DNA of 64,000 bases from Natronoarchaeum rubrum (GTDB lineage: Archaea; Halobacteriota; Halobacteria; Halobacteriales; Natronoarchaeaceae): the NCBI RefSeq assembly GCF_024494695.1, contig NZ_JANHDP010000001.1, forward strand, positions 752,842 to 816,841, given 5' to 3'. The notes under the pieces were generated by a model that had not been told where the DNA came from, did not search any database, and saw nothing but the letters and a program-made list of their open reading frames with translations. Shown piece by piece: positions 36,847 to 45,340 of this stretch. Position 1 is the first letter of the stretch. The number at the start of each line of letters is the position of its first letter. Both the position numbers and the translations under genes were made by a program.

Positions 36847-37683
36847 CTACAGTTCCACTCGGTCGCCGATCTCCACGATCTCCAGCGAGCCGGGAGACTC
36901 GAAGCTCTTGGCGTGGTGGTGGAGCACCTTCGGGTCGGCGGTCAGCCCCTTCCACATGTCCCAGTGGCTCGGCAGGAACCGATCGAACTGCAGGTCGCTG
37001 GCGGCTTTGATCGCCTGATTCTCGTCGTTGTACCACTTCGTGCGGATCGGCTCGCCGGTCTCCTTGTCGGGAACGTTGCCGACCGTACCGAACGCGAGTA
37101 CGCCCAGATCGATGTCGTATTCGTCGCCGACGCGCTCGAACTCGTCGCTGGGTTTGGTGTCGCCGCCGTGGAAGAACGTCGCGCCCTCGTACTCGATCAC
37201 GTAGGAAACGGGGTGGGTTGCGTCGGCGTCCTGCGCGACCTCGACGGTGATCGAGACCTCGCCGACCTCGAACTCGTCGCCCTCGGCGACCTCGACGAAC
37301 TGGTCGTCGGCGATGTCGTAGTCGGCCTGCCAGTCCTCGTCGTCGAGCGCGACGTCGAGGCTGTCGTCAGGCGCGTACAGCGGGGCGCCAGTCGCTTCGA
37401 GGATCGGCGCCTGGCTCGGGCCGTGGACGTGGTCGGTGTGCTCGTGGGTCGCCAGCACGGCGTCGGCGTCGGCGACGTCCTCGGGGTCGAACGGGACGGG
37501 GATCATCCGCAGCGTCCGCGGCGGGTCGCCCAGTCCGACGTAGGGGTCGATAAACAGCGTCGTGCCGTCGCCGGCCTTCACTGCGAAGCCGTTGCAGCCG
37601 AGATACCAGACGGCGATGCCGTCGGGTTCTGCCGCCTCGATCTCGCGGGGCAGCCAGTCGCCCCAGTCGCTTTCGATCTCCAT
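36847..37683 (-). CDS. MBL-fold metal-dependent hydrolase (UlaG-like)
   Basis: 278 residues from ATG 37683. Strand motifs AVWYLGCNGFAVKAG and DPYVGLGDPP lead to the metal site ATHEHTDHVHG (HxHxDH), with FHGGDTKPSD and FLPSHWDMWKG providing later ligands. This spacing is that of the UlaG/L-ascorbate-6-phosphate lactonase-like branch of the metallo-beta-lactamase superfamily. The natural substrate is unknown. The TATA-like ACACTTAGG lies 31 bases upstream. Cytoplasmic. Confidence 0.85.
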   Translation of the reverse strand: MEIESDWGDWLPREIEAAEPDGIAVWYLGCNGFAVKAGDGTTLFIDPYVGLGDPPRTLRMIPVPFDPEDVADADAVLATHEHTDHVHGPSQAPILEATGAPLYAPDDSLDVALDDEDWQADYDIADDQFVEVAEGDEFEVGEVSITVEVAQDADATHPVSYVIEYEGATFFHGGDTKPSDEFERVGDEYDIDLGVLAFGTVGNVPDKETGEPIRTKWYNDENQAIKAASDLQFDRFLPSHWDMWKGLTADPKVLHHHAKSFESPGSLEIVEIGDRVEL

Positions 37684-37762
37684 ACCCGAAACCTGGGACC
37701 AGTCGGAGCCTAAGTGTTGTGCTCTCGGACGGGGCACGTCGGTCGGAACGCGAAAAGAGCGT

Positions 37763-38155
37763 CTAGTCTTCGCAGCAGCCGCCTGCTTCCTCGCCGAAGT
37801 CGATGTCGAGCGGCTCGGAAATCGCGTCGTTGATCGCTTCGAGCTTGGCGTCGAGCCGGTTCTGGGCTTCCAGATACTCGGCCATCACGGGGATCTCGTG
37901 AAGTTCGCTCTGTGCCTGCTGGAGTTCCTGAAGGTCCTCCTGGGAAGCGTCGCCGGTCTGCCGGGCGAGCATGAACTCCTGGCGGAGCTGCTCGAACTCC
38001 TCGATGCGTTCCTGGGCGTCCTCCGACACCTCGACGGCGGCCTGGGCCTCCTGCAGCTCGCGGTACTCGGGGAGCTGCTCGATCGCCTCGCCGAGTTGGC
38101 GGCCGAGCGCCTCGACGTCCTGCTCGATCGTGCCGGCGTCGGTCTCGATGCTCAT
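37763..38155 (-). CDS. YlbF-family protein
   Basis: 130 residues, almost wholly helical and acidic. The helical hairpin pattern LGEAIEQLPEYRELQEA, AQERIEEFEQLRQEF and SELHEIPVMAEYLEAQ is that of the YlbF/YmcA family. In Bacillus those proteins form a complex that steers RNase Y; archaea have no RNase Y, so the partner here is unknown. It ends in GGCCED, a vicinal cysteine pair that could bind a metal or an Fe-S cluster, as cysteines do in the Bacillus complex. Confidence 0.8.
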   Translation of the reverse strand: MSIETDAGTIEQDVEALGRQLGEAIEQLPEYRELQEAQAAVEVSEDAQERIEEFEQLRQEFMLARQTGDASQEDLQELQQAQSELHEIPVMAEYLEAQNRLDAKLEAINDAISEPLDIDFGEEAGGCCED

Positions 38156-38311
38156 GCCCCGACGTTGCCGCCCGAGGCGTTTGAAGCTGCCGGAAGCGGC
38201 CGGAGGATCGGATACGGAGCCGTCGTCTGCGCCCGCCTCGTCCGCTGATCGGCGGCGATGGCGTCCGCCCCGATCGCTGATCGACGCCGTCGTCGCCGCT
38301 GCGGTGCGAGC

Positions 38312-40381
38312 TCAAGACGCGTCTTCGATGACGGCCCGAAGGTCGTCCGACCAGTACACGTCGCCGTCGAAAATGACTGGCATCTCGGCTCGGTCGAGAT
38401 ACGCGAGCAGTCGCTCGCGGGAGAGCGCGTGCTCGGACTCGGTGCCACAGAGGTACGAATACTCGTTGTCCGCCAGAAACGGCTGGTAGAACCCGCCGAC
38501 GTGGCGCGAGGAGAACTGGTCGTACGACAGCAGGAATCGGTCGCCCTCGACGCGTTCGAGCGTCGCGGTCGCGGGGAGGCGGTTCTCGCTCTGGGCGAGC
38601 GAGTGGGTGCCGTCGCCGACGACCGCGTAGTCCTTGCCCATCATGATGCGCCGGCGAGCGAGCTGAAGCGCCCGCTCGATGCCGAACCCGTGGACCAGCA
38701 GGCGGGCGAACGTTGAGCCCACCTTGACGGCGTGCTCGTTGAGCACCTGCGAGAACGTGATCGCGCCCGCGACGCTGCCCCGCTCGACCAGCTCCAGCCC
38801 CTCGTAGTACGATCCGCAGGCGTTCAGGAAGAACGTCTGGGCGCGGCAGTCGTCGAGGCTGGACGCCGACAGGTAGCCGTCCGGACAGCGCAGTCCCGAC
38901 TGCTCACAGTGGCCGATGTAGTGGACGAAGTCGTGTGGCGACTCGAACAGCCGGGCCAGCCCCGCCGTCGACAGCTGCTCCTCGACGCTGACGTCGATCG
39001 AGAGGTCCTCGCCGCGCCGCCGGTAGATCTCGGCGACGTCGACCTCGTCGGACATCTCCTCGTCGTTGAGTACGACGGCGATGTCGATGCCGTCGCTACC
39101 CCGTTCGAGATAGTCGATCCGGTGCTCGTAGGCCGCGGGCGTCGATTTGAACACGTCTATCGGCGTCCCTTCGGCGAGCCAGCCGTGGATGCGCCCCTCG
39201 CGGAGTTCCGGCTTGACGATGTCGACCGACGCCACCTGCCCGACGCCGCGGCCGCCGGTCGAGCCGCGGTAGAAGTCGTCGAGCGAGCGGGCGACGAGCT
39301 CGCAGCCCTCCAGTTCGGAGGTTCGAGGCGCACAGATCAGGCTCAGCCGGTCGAGCAGGTGCGGGAGCGTCGAGAGGTGCTCGGGCGTCGGCTCGACGTA
39401 CGTCGAGAGGTGCCAGTCGGGGAGCCGGTGCTGGATCGCCTCGTGGGCGACCGTCATGTACGTCCCGAGCCGTTCGTCCGGCGCGGCGTCGTACAGCGCG
39501 CCCGCGTCTAATCCGAGCGTGTCGAGCAAGCTCGCCTCCGCGAGCTCCGTCCCGTAGGGGCCGACGTTTCGCACCAGACAGTCGAGGAAAAACACTTGCC
39601 GCAGGAGCCGGGTCACTTCGCGTTCGAGGTCGGGGAGCCCCGACAGCTCCCACTCGGCGTCGAGCGAGGGCAGTCGGAGGACGGGGCGAGGACGATCCGC
39701 GACGTCGACCGACGCCTGCAGATAGTACGCGAGCGGCGCGAGCACGTACAGCGAGGCCAGGTCGTCGGGCGCGACGATCTCGATCCCCGTCGACGGCGTC
39801 GCGGCGACGACGGCGTCGGGCACGTCGATCTCCTCGCCGGCGTCGAGACGCGGCGGGTGCCCCCGGAGCGACGGGTACGAGCGGTCGACGCCGGTCGTGC
39901 GGTGCGACGCGTGGAGGTGCGAGAGCGCCGTCGCGACGCCCTCCGGCGTCGGCGGGACGGTCATCGAATGCGTCGGGACCTCGCTCCGACTCCGGAATCC
40001 GACGGCGACGTCGGTGCGCTCGGGAAAGGAGACGACGGTCCGGTCGAAGCTCTCAGACCGGCGGATCGAGCACTCGCCGTCGACCCCGAGGTAGGTCTTG
40101 ATCTCGGCGTCGACGTCGATCACGTACTCGTCGTCGGGGAGCGCGACCGGGTCGGTCTCGGGACCGAGTTCCCGGGTCCGCCCGCCCGAGAGCGGCGTCG
40201 CGTACACGACCGCCGAGGGGAAGGTCAGTTCCGAGACCGAACAGACGAGCGTCGAATCGACCGGTCGCGGGAGATCGGCCTCGCTGCGCGCGAGGTCGAG
40301 GCCCGGGCTCCGAACGGCCATCTCGGCGCCGCCGGCGTCGAGGACCCGGAGCCCGGACTCCGTCACCTCCCACTCGATCAT
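38312..40381 (-). CDS. CHAT-domain protein (caspase-fold peptidase candidate)
   Basis: 689 residues. The first 400 form an uncharacterised N-terminal region with beta-strand and helical parts and no repeats such as TPR. From about 420 to 610 the sequence follows the CHAT pattern: HDFVHYIGHCEQ with the candidate catalytic His491, LSASSLDDCRAQTFFLNAC with candidate Cys522, then GAITFSQVLNEHAV and HGFGIERALQLAR. This is the separase/caspase-like fold. Haloarchaeal CHAT proteins of this type are uncharacterised. No toxin-like partner gene is adjacent. The N-terminus is not exported, so it acts in the cytoplasm. Confidence 0.75.
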   Translation of the reverse strand: MIEWEVTESGLRVLDAGGAEMAVRSPGLDLARSEADLPRPVDSTLVCSVSELTFPSAVVYATPLSGGRTRELGPETDPVALPDDEYVIDVDAEIKTYLGVDGECSIRRSESFDRTVVSFPERTDVAVGFRSRSEVPTHSMTVPPTPEGVATALSHLHASHRTTGVDRSYPSLRGHPPRLDAGEEIDVPDAVVAATPSTGIEIVAPDDLASLYVLAPLAYYLQASVDVADRPRPVLRLPSLDAEWELSGLPDLEREVTRLLRQVFFLDCLVRNVGPYGTELAEASLLDTLGLDAGALYDAAPDERLGTYMTVAHEAIQHRLPDWHLSTYVEPTPEHLSTLPHLLDRLSLICAPRTSELEGCELVARSLDDFYRGSTGGRGVGQVASVDIVKPELREGRIHGWLAEGTPIDVFKSTPAAYEHRIDYLERGSDGIDIAVVLNDEEMSDEVDVAEIYRRRGEDLSIDVSVEEQLSTAGLARLFESPHDFVHYIGHCEQSGLRCPDGYLSASSLDDCRAQTFFLNACGSYYEGLELVERGSVAGAITFSQVLNEHAVKVGSTFARLLVHGFGIERALQLARRRIMMGKDYAVVGDGTHSLAQSENRLPATATLERVEGDRFLLSYDQFSSRHVGGFYQPFLADNEYSYLCGTESEHALSRERLLAYLDRAEMPVIFDGDVYWSDDLRAVIEDAS

Positions 40382-40614
40382 TCGAGTCGAACGAAAACGC
40401 TAGTGGCAGTTATTTGTATCGACTGAGGGGATCTAGCGCGTCGTTCCGGACGGATTCCGGTCGTCAGAGCGTTCGACGCCGGCGATCCGGCGTGCACGTT
40501 TCTGCACGAACGGGGTCGAACGATGGGCGGCGGGAGAGATCAGCACGCGGCGAGTGACCGCTCGGCGGCGCGATACTGCTACAGGATCACACCCGAAAAA
40601 TCGGCGAAAGGGTA

Positions 40615-40624
40615 CAATTATACG
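40615..40624 (+). promoter_or_regulatory. TATA box of glyA
   Basis: CAATTATACG centred about 30 bases before the ATG at 40648, compatible with a leaderless transcript. The rest of the gap 40382-40614 holds no recognisable gene. Confidence 0.6.
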
Positions 40625-40647
40625 CGGGCGCCCCCCGACGTACGAAC

Positions 40648-41904
40648 ATGAAGTACGACACCGTCAGGGAGGTCGATCCCGAGATCGCAGACGCCCTGAG
40701 CGGCGAGGTAGAGCGCCAGCGAAGCACCCTCCAGATGATCGCCAGCGAGAACCACGCGAGCGAGGCGGTCCTGGAAGCCCAGAGCTCGGCACTGACGAAC
40801 GTGTACGCCGAGGGCTACCCCGGCGCCCGCTACTACGCGGGCTGCGAGTACGCCGACGAGGTCGAGAACCTGGCCATCGAGCGCGCGAAGGAACTCTGGG
40901 GCGGCGACCACGTCAACGTCCAGCCCCACTCGGGCACGCAGGCGAACATGGGCGTCTACCTGGCGGTACTCGACCCCGGCGACAAGATTCTCTCGCTGGA
41001 CCTGACTCACGGCGGCCACCTCTCACACGGCCACCCGGCGAACTTCACGGGCCAGCTGTTCGAGGTCGAGCAGTACGAGGTCGACCCCGAGACGGGCTAC
41101 ATCGACTACGAGGAGGTCAAAGCGCAGGCCGAAGAGTTCGATCCCGACATCGTCGTCTCGGGCTACTCGGCGTACCCCCGCACGGTCGAGTGGGAGAAGA
41201 TCCAGGAGGCCGCCGACGCCGCCGACGCGTACCACCTCGCAGACATGGCCCACATCACGGGCCTGGTCGCGGCGGGCGTCCACCCCTCGCCGGTCGGCGT
41301 CGCCGACTTCGTCACCGGCTCGACCCACAAGACGATCCGCGCGGGCCGCGGCGGCATCATCATCTGCGACGAGGAGTACGCCGACGACGTCGACTCGGCC
41401 GTGTTCCCCGGCGCGCAGGGCGGCCCTCTCATGCACAACATCGCCGGCAAGGCGGTCGGCTTCGAGGAGGCGCTCGATCCCTCGTTCGAGGAGTACGCCC
41501 AGCAGACGATCGACAACGCCAAAGCGCTCGGCGAGACGCTCGCCGACCACGGCTTCAGCCTCGTTTCGGAGGGCACGGACAACCACCTCGTGCTCGTCGA
41601 CCTCCGCGAGTCCCACCCGGACGTCACCGGTAACGACGCCGAGGAGGCGCTCGAAGAGGTCGGCATCGTCCTGAACGCCAACACCGTGCCCGGCGAGACC
41701 CGCAGCTCGTTCAACCCGAGCGGCATCCGCGCCGGCACGCCGCCGCTGACGACGCGCGGCTTCGACGAGGAGGCGACCCGCACCGTCGGCGACCTCATCG
41801 CGCAGGTCGTCGACGCCGTCGCCGAGGACAACTTCGAGGAAGTCCGGGACGACGTCGAAGCCGAGATCGACCGGCTCGCCGCCGAGCACCCGCTGTACGA
41901 GTAA
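40648..41904 (+). CDS. glyA: Serine hydroxymethyltransferase
   Basis: 418 residues, normal length. MIASENHASEAVLEAQSS and GYPGARYYAGCEYADEVE are the N-terminal signature blocks; GSTHKTIRAGRGG contains the PLP-binding Lys228. It converts serine and tetrahydrofolate to glycine and methylene-tetrahydrofolate, feeding FolD. In archaea the cofactor may be a tetrahydrofolate or a pterin; the presence of folD supports tetrahydrofolate here. Cytoplasmic homodimer or tetramer. Confidence 0.97.
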   Translation: MKYDTVREVDPEIADALSGEVERQRSTLQMIASENHASEAVLEAQSSALTNVYAEGYPGARYYAGCEYADEVENLAIERAKELWGGDHVNVQPHSGTQANMGVYLAVLDPGDKILSLDLTHGGHLSHGHPANFTGQLFEVEQYEVDPETGYIDYEEVKAQAEEFDPDIVVSGYSAYPRTVEWEKIQEAADAADAYHLADMAHITGLVAAGVHPSPVGVADFVTGSTHKTIRAGRGGIIICDEEYADDVDSAVFPGAQGGPLMHNIAGKAVGFEEALDPSFEEYAQQTIDNAKALGETLADHGFSLVSEGTDNHLVLVDLRESHPDVTGNDAEEALEEVGIVLNANTVPGETRSSFNPSGIRAGTPPLTTRGFDEEATRTVGDLIAQVVDAVAEDNFEEVRDDVEAEIDRLAAEHPLYE

Positions 41905-41950
41905 CGACGCCGCTCGCGGCGTAGCGATCCGAACGCGGAACCCGGATCGC

Positions 41951-41960
41951 AACTTTTAGT
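41951..41960 (+). promoter_or_regulatory. TATA box of the small membrane protein gene
   Basis: AACTTTTAGT centred 30 bases before the ATG at 41986. It lies upstream of the alternative in-frame start at 41959, and supports the shorter protein. Confidence 0.6.
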
Positions 41961-41985
41961 GTCGGCCAATCTACAATATCGGCCG

Positions 41986-42225
41986 ATGAGCGTCGACGGA
42001 ATCTACGTTCTCGCCTCGCTTCTCGTGCTCCCGATCGGCATCCTGCTGTTTCTCCTGTCCGGCCCCGCCGGACTGTTGCTCGGTGGCGTGTTACTCATCG
42101 TACTCGGGGCGTTCTGGAACTCCGTGCAGAACGCCGAGCGTCGGATCCAGCAGTTGGAGCAGCGCGTGGAAACGCTCGAAGCCGACCGCGAAGGCGACGC
42201 TGCCGTCAACGACGAGGGGCGGTAA
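41986..42225 (+). CDS. Small membrane protein with coiled-coil tail
   Basis: 79 residues from ATG 41986. Two hydrophobic helices (residues 3-22 and 24-43, the second with LLLGGVLLIVLGAFW) are followed by a heptad-rich segment (RRIQQLEQRVETLEA) and an acidic end. The topology places the coiled coil in the cytoplasm. Nothing indicates an enzyme. It may be a membrane anchor or stress-type small protein. Function unknown. Confidence 0.65.
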   Translation: MSVDGIYVLASLLVLPIGILLFLLSGPAGLLLGGVLLIVLGAFWNSVQNAERRIQQLEQRVETLEADREGDAAVNDEGR

Positions 42226-42258
42226 CGCACGTCCGGAACGGTAGGGAGTCGCTGTCGG

Positions 42259-42561
42259 TCAGGGCCGGAAATCGAACCGCGGGGCGTCCTCCAGCGACGG
42301 GCCGTCGTCGCGCTCGAACCCGCCCTCGTACTTGATGAAGTTGAGGTAGAACGTCCGGCCGCAACCGCTGCCTTCGTCCTCGGGATCGCCGATACAGACG
42401 AACTGGATGCCGTCGGCCGCCTCGCGATCGTCGTCGGTCGTCGACGCGTAGTCGTACCCCGCCAGCGGTTCGCGCGTCACGGACTTGTCCGCGAGGTAGG
42501 CGTCCCGCTCGATCTCGACGACGGCGTCGCAGTAGGGACAGGTGTAGCTCACCGAAACCAT
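42259..42561 (-). CDS. Small zinc-ribbon protein
   Basis: 100 residues. SYTCPYCDAVVEIERDAYL gives one CxxC knuckle, and FVCIGDPEDEGSGCGRTFYLNF gives a second, widely spaced pair, together a probable zinc ribbon. The sequence between is acidic. No recognised catalytic or DNA-binding element. It resembles conserved haloarchaeal zinc-ribbon proteins of unknown function. It diverges from the eIF2B-related gene. Confidence 0.65.
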   Translation of the reverse strand: MVSVSYTCPYCDAVVEIERDAYLADKSVTREPLAGYDYASTTDDDREAADGIQFVCIGDPEDEGSGCGRTFYLNFIKYEGGFERDDGPSLEDAPRFDFRP

Positions 42562-42710
42562 CGCCGGAACGTACGGCCCGCGACCGCATCACGGTTCCGA
42601 CGCCGGTCTCCGACCGATCGATGCCGACGCTCGTCGGTCGATCCTCTGCGTCGGGACGGAGCGTTGCCCTCCCCGCAAGGACTTTGCCCGCCTGCCGCGA
42701 GTGTGATGAC

Positions 42711-43562
42711 ATGATCAACGAGACTGTCGCGGAAATCGAGGAGATGCAGACGTCGAGCTCCTCGACGGTGGCGATCAAGGCGACCCGGGCGCTGGAATCG
42801 CTGCTCGACAGGGACTTTGCGACGGTCGAGGAGTTCGAGCGCGACATCGATCGCAACGTCAGCGCGCTGCGCCGGGCGAACCCCTCTCACGCGTCGCTGC
42901 AGAACGCGATGCTGGAGGTGAAAGACGCGGTAACGACCCGAGACTACGACGACATCGAGGAAGCCAAGCGGGACGCTCAGGAGGTGATCGACGGCGTCGT
43001 CGAGGGGATCGAGAAAGGCAAGCGAAGGGCCGCTGCGAACGCCGTCGACCTGTTCGAGGACGGGATGGCGATCATGACCCACGACTACTCGACGACGGTG
43101 CTCGAAGCGATCGAGCTGGCGATCGCGGAGGGCATGTACCTCGACGTGTACGTCACCGAGGGCCGGCCGCGCTACCTGGGCCGGCGAACCGCGCGGACGC
43201 TCGCGGGCTACGACCCGATCGACGTGACGCTGATCACCGAAGGCGCCTGCGGACACTACCTCGAGAAGTGCGACCTCGCGATGACCGGCATCACCTGCAT
43301 CGTCGACGACGTACTGTACAACCGGGTCGGGACGTTCCCGATCGCCGCGACCGCCGACACCGTCGGGACGCCGATGACCGTCGTCGGATCGGGCACCAAG
43401 ATCGTCGAGGAAGGGTTCGTCTTCGAGAACGACTATCGCCCCGCCAGCGAGGTGATGCTCGAACCGGCCGAGGGGTTCGAGGTCGGCAACCCGGCCTACG
43501 ACGCGACGCCGCTCGAACTGATCGACTCGGTCGTCACCGACGAGAAGAATCGGGAACTCTGA
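42711..43562 (+). CDS. eIF2B alpha/beta/delta-related protein lacking R15P isomerase residues
   Basis: 283 residues from ATG 42711. An N-terminal helical domain precedes a Rossmann-like C-domain: IMTHDYSTTVLEAIELA, YVTEGRPRYLGRRTAR and YNRVGTFPIAATAD are the landmarks of the eIF2B-alpha/MtnA/R15P isomerase family. In isomerases a Cys occupies the ITHC position and an Asp the VGAD position; here these read THDYS and TGIT, so both are missing. THDYS resembles THAYS of eIF2B-alpha. A regulatory or ligand-binding role is therefore more likely than ribose-1,5-bisphosphate isomerase activity. Confidence 0.78.
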   Translation: MINETVAEIEEMQTSSSSTVAIKATRALESLLDRDFATVEEFERDIDRNVSALRRANPSHASLQNAMLEVKDAVTTRDYDDIEEAKRDAQEVIDGVVEGIEKGKRRAAANAVDLFEDGMAIMTHDYSTTVLEAIELAIAEGMYLDVYVTEGRPRYLGRRTARTLAGYDPIDVTLITEGACGHYLEKCDLAMTGITCIVDDVLYNRVGTFPIAATADTVGTPMTVVGSGTKIVEEGFVFENDYRPASEVMLEPAEGFEVGNPAYDATPLELIDSVVTDEKNREL

Positions 43563-43615
43563 GGGCGGCGCGTCGATACGGACATCTACGAATTGAGTGG
43601 TTTGGTACCGAGGAG

Positions 43616-43933
43616 TCAGGACTCGCGCCACTTGTGGCCGCACTCGACGCAGGTGAACAGCCGCACCTCGTAGGAGCCGCCCGGCTTCGGCAGCATCTCG
43701 TAGTAGGCCCGGTCGCTGTCGCAGTCGTCCGCCGGACAGGGCTCTTGCATCGTCTCGGTGGAGCCCTGGGTTGCGTCGGCCACGTCGGGTGCCCCGTCGT
43801 CCCGCTGTCCATCCTGGATCGCCATCGCGGCTTCCGCTTGCGAGTCTCGCGACTCCTCGTTCTCACAGGAGCGACACAGCCACGTGTCGCCCTCCGTGTG
43901 CATCATCGAACCACACTCGTCACAGAATCGCAT
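43616..43933 (-). CDS. Transcription factor S paralogue with altered catalytic loop
   Basis: 105 residues from ATG 43933. MRFCDECGSMMH and WLCRSCEN build the RPB9-like N-terminal ribbon; an acidic linker follows; then the TFIIS-type C-terminal ribbon with CPADDCDSDRAYYEM and FTCVECGHKWRES. In active TFS the hairpin between these carries adjacent Asp-Glu (a DE..TRFF segment) that enters the RNA polymerase active site to promote transcript cleavage. Here it reads PKPGGSYEVRLF, without the Asp-Glu pair. It should bind polymerase but not stimulate cleavage normally. Leaderless TATA 28 bases upstream. Confidence 0.82.
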   Translation of the reverse strand: MRFCDECGSMMHTEGDTWLCRSCENEESRDSQAEAAMAIQDGQRDDGAPDVADATQGSTETMQEPCPADDCDSDRAYYEMLPKPGGSYEVRLFTCVECGHKWRES

Positions 43934-43956
43934 ATTACGTAGAAACACCCGGTTAT

Positions 43957-43966
43957 CGAATATATG
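43957..43966 (-). promoter_or_regulatory. TATA box of the TFS paralogue
   Basis: Minus-strand CATATATTCG, centred about 28 bases before the ATG at 43933; a strong box by haloarchaeal standards. Confidence 0.65.
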
Positions 43967-44165
43967 TGTTAACTTCCGATCCGTCGTGGATTTCAGGCAA
44001 CTGCTCGTGCTGACGGTATCGACCGTTTCTCGTTGCTCGCTATTCGAGCGGCTCGTCGTGCAAGACTCGCGCGCTGTCTCTATCTCATCCAGTAGAAAGT
44101 CCCCCTACGGGCCGTCTCGAACCACCATCCGGCATCCAACCTCGATCCGCCGCCGCCGAGACGCC

Positions 44166-45278
44166 CTACTCGACGTCGACCCACTCGCCGCGGTCGTCGC
44201 TCCGCTCGACGGCGTCGAGCACCCGCTGTGCGGCCAGTCCGTCCTCGAAGTTCGGCGACGCCGCGCCGCCCTCGGCGACCGCGGTGAGGAACTCGTAGTT
44301 CTCGTGGACGAACGTGTGCTCCCAGCCGATGACGTGGCCCGGCGGCCACCAGTGTTCGACGTAGGGGTCCGACTCGTCGGTGACGAGCACGGTCTCGTAG
44401 CCGCGGTTGTGCTCGCGGAGCACCTTCAACTCGTTCAGGCGTTCGAGCGAGAACTTGAGGCTGCCCTTCGAGCCCTGGATATCGATCGTGTGGTCGTTCT
44501 TGTGACCGTTGGCGAACCGCGAGGCCTCGAACGTTGCCATCGCGCCGCCCTCGAACTCCGCCTGCGCGGAGTAGGCGTCGTCGACCGTCACCGGACGGGT
44601 CTCGTCGTCGCCCTCGACGGGGCGCTCGTCGACGAACGTCTTGAGATGCCCCGAGAGGCGATCGATCTCGCCCTGTCGGTCGCCGACGAGGAAGCGCGCG
44701 AGGTCCACGGTGTGAGAGCCGAGGTCGCCCAGCGCGCCGGAACCGGCCATCTCCTCGTCGTTGCGCCACGACCACGGCGCCTCCGGGTCGACCAGCCAGT
44801 CCTGGAGGTACCGGCCGCGGACGTGGTGGATCTCGCCGAGTTCGCCGTCGTCGATCAGGTTCTTCGCGTACCGGATCGCCGGGACGAAGCGGTAGTTGAA
44901 CGCCGCGCCGGCCGGCACGTCGGCGTCCCGCGCCGCGGCGGCCATCTCCTCGGCCTCGTCGAGCCGCGGCGCCAGCGGCTTCTCGCAGAAGACTGGCGTC
45001 CCCGCTTCGAGCGCCGCGATCGACGGCTCGGCGTGGACGTGGTTCGGGCCGAGGTTGTAGAAGACGTCGACCTCGTCGATCACGTCGCGCCAGTCGGTCG
45101 CCGTCCGCGAGAAGCCGAGCTGGTCGGCGGCGTCCGCCAGCGCGTCCTCGTCGCGACCGATCAGAACGTCCCGCTCGACGTCGGGCGCGTCGGGAAAGAA
45201 CATCGGCAGCCGAGCCAGCGCGTTCGCGTGGGCCTGTCCCATGAACCGATAGCCGAGTACGCCGACCTGTAGGGTCAT
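44166..45278 (-). CDS. Gfo/Idh/MocA-family oxidoreductase
   Basis: 370 residues from ATG 45278. The NAD-binding start is VGVLGYRFMGQAHANAL (a glycine-poor variant of GxGxxG), and VFCEKPLAPRLDEAEEM contains the conserved EKP lysine. The C-domain includes GDLGSHTVDLARFLVGD with a likely catalytic Asp/His region. Such enzymes oxidise sugars, inositols or their derivatives with NAD(P). With another Gfo/Idh gene and a sugar isomerase just upstream on the same strand, this looks like a carbohydrate or polyol pathway. The substrate is unknown. Confidence 0.9.
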   Translation of the reverse strand: MTLQVGVLGYRFMGQAHANALARLPMFFPDAPDVERDVLIGRDEDALADAADQLGFSRTATDWRDVIDEVDVFYNLGPNHVHAEPSIAALEAGTPVFCEKPLAPRLDEAEEMAAAARDADVPAGAAFNYRFVPAIRYAKNLIDDGELGEIHHVRGRYLQDWLVDPEAPWSWRNDEEMAGSGALGDLGSHTVDLARFLVGDRQGEIDRLSGHLKTFVDERPVEGDDETRPVTVDDAYSAQAEFEGGAMATFEASRFANGHKNDHTIDIQGSKGSLKFSLERLNELKVLREHNRGYETVLVTDESDPYVEHWWPPGHVIGWEHTFVHENYEFLTAVAEGGAASPNFEDGLAAQRVLDAVERSDDRGEWVDVE

Positions 45279-45340
45279 GGAGGGTGATTCGTGGGAACTC
45301 AAGTTAGTTGTTCCCGTCTGCGATCATCCCCGGGTCCGGC

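Noticed and set aside
40382..40614. Possible tRNA or small RNA before glyA
   Set aside because: A repeated TGCAC and a CGCCGG/CCGGCG pair are present, but no cloverleaf or promoter-aligned hairpin can be formed.
42711..43562. Assignment as ribose-1,5-bisphosphate isomerase
   Set aside because: The family outline fits, but the catalytic Cys and Asp are both replaced.
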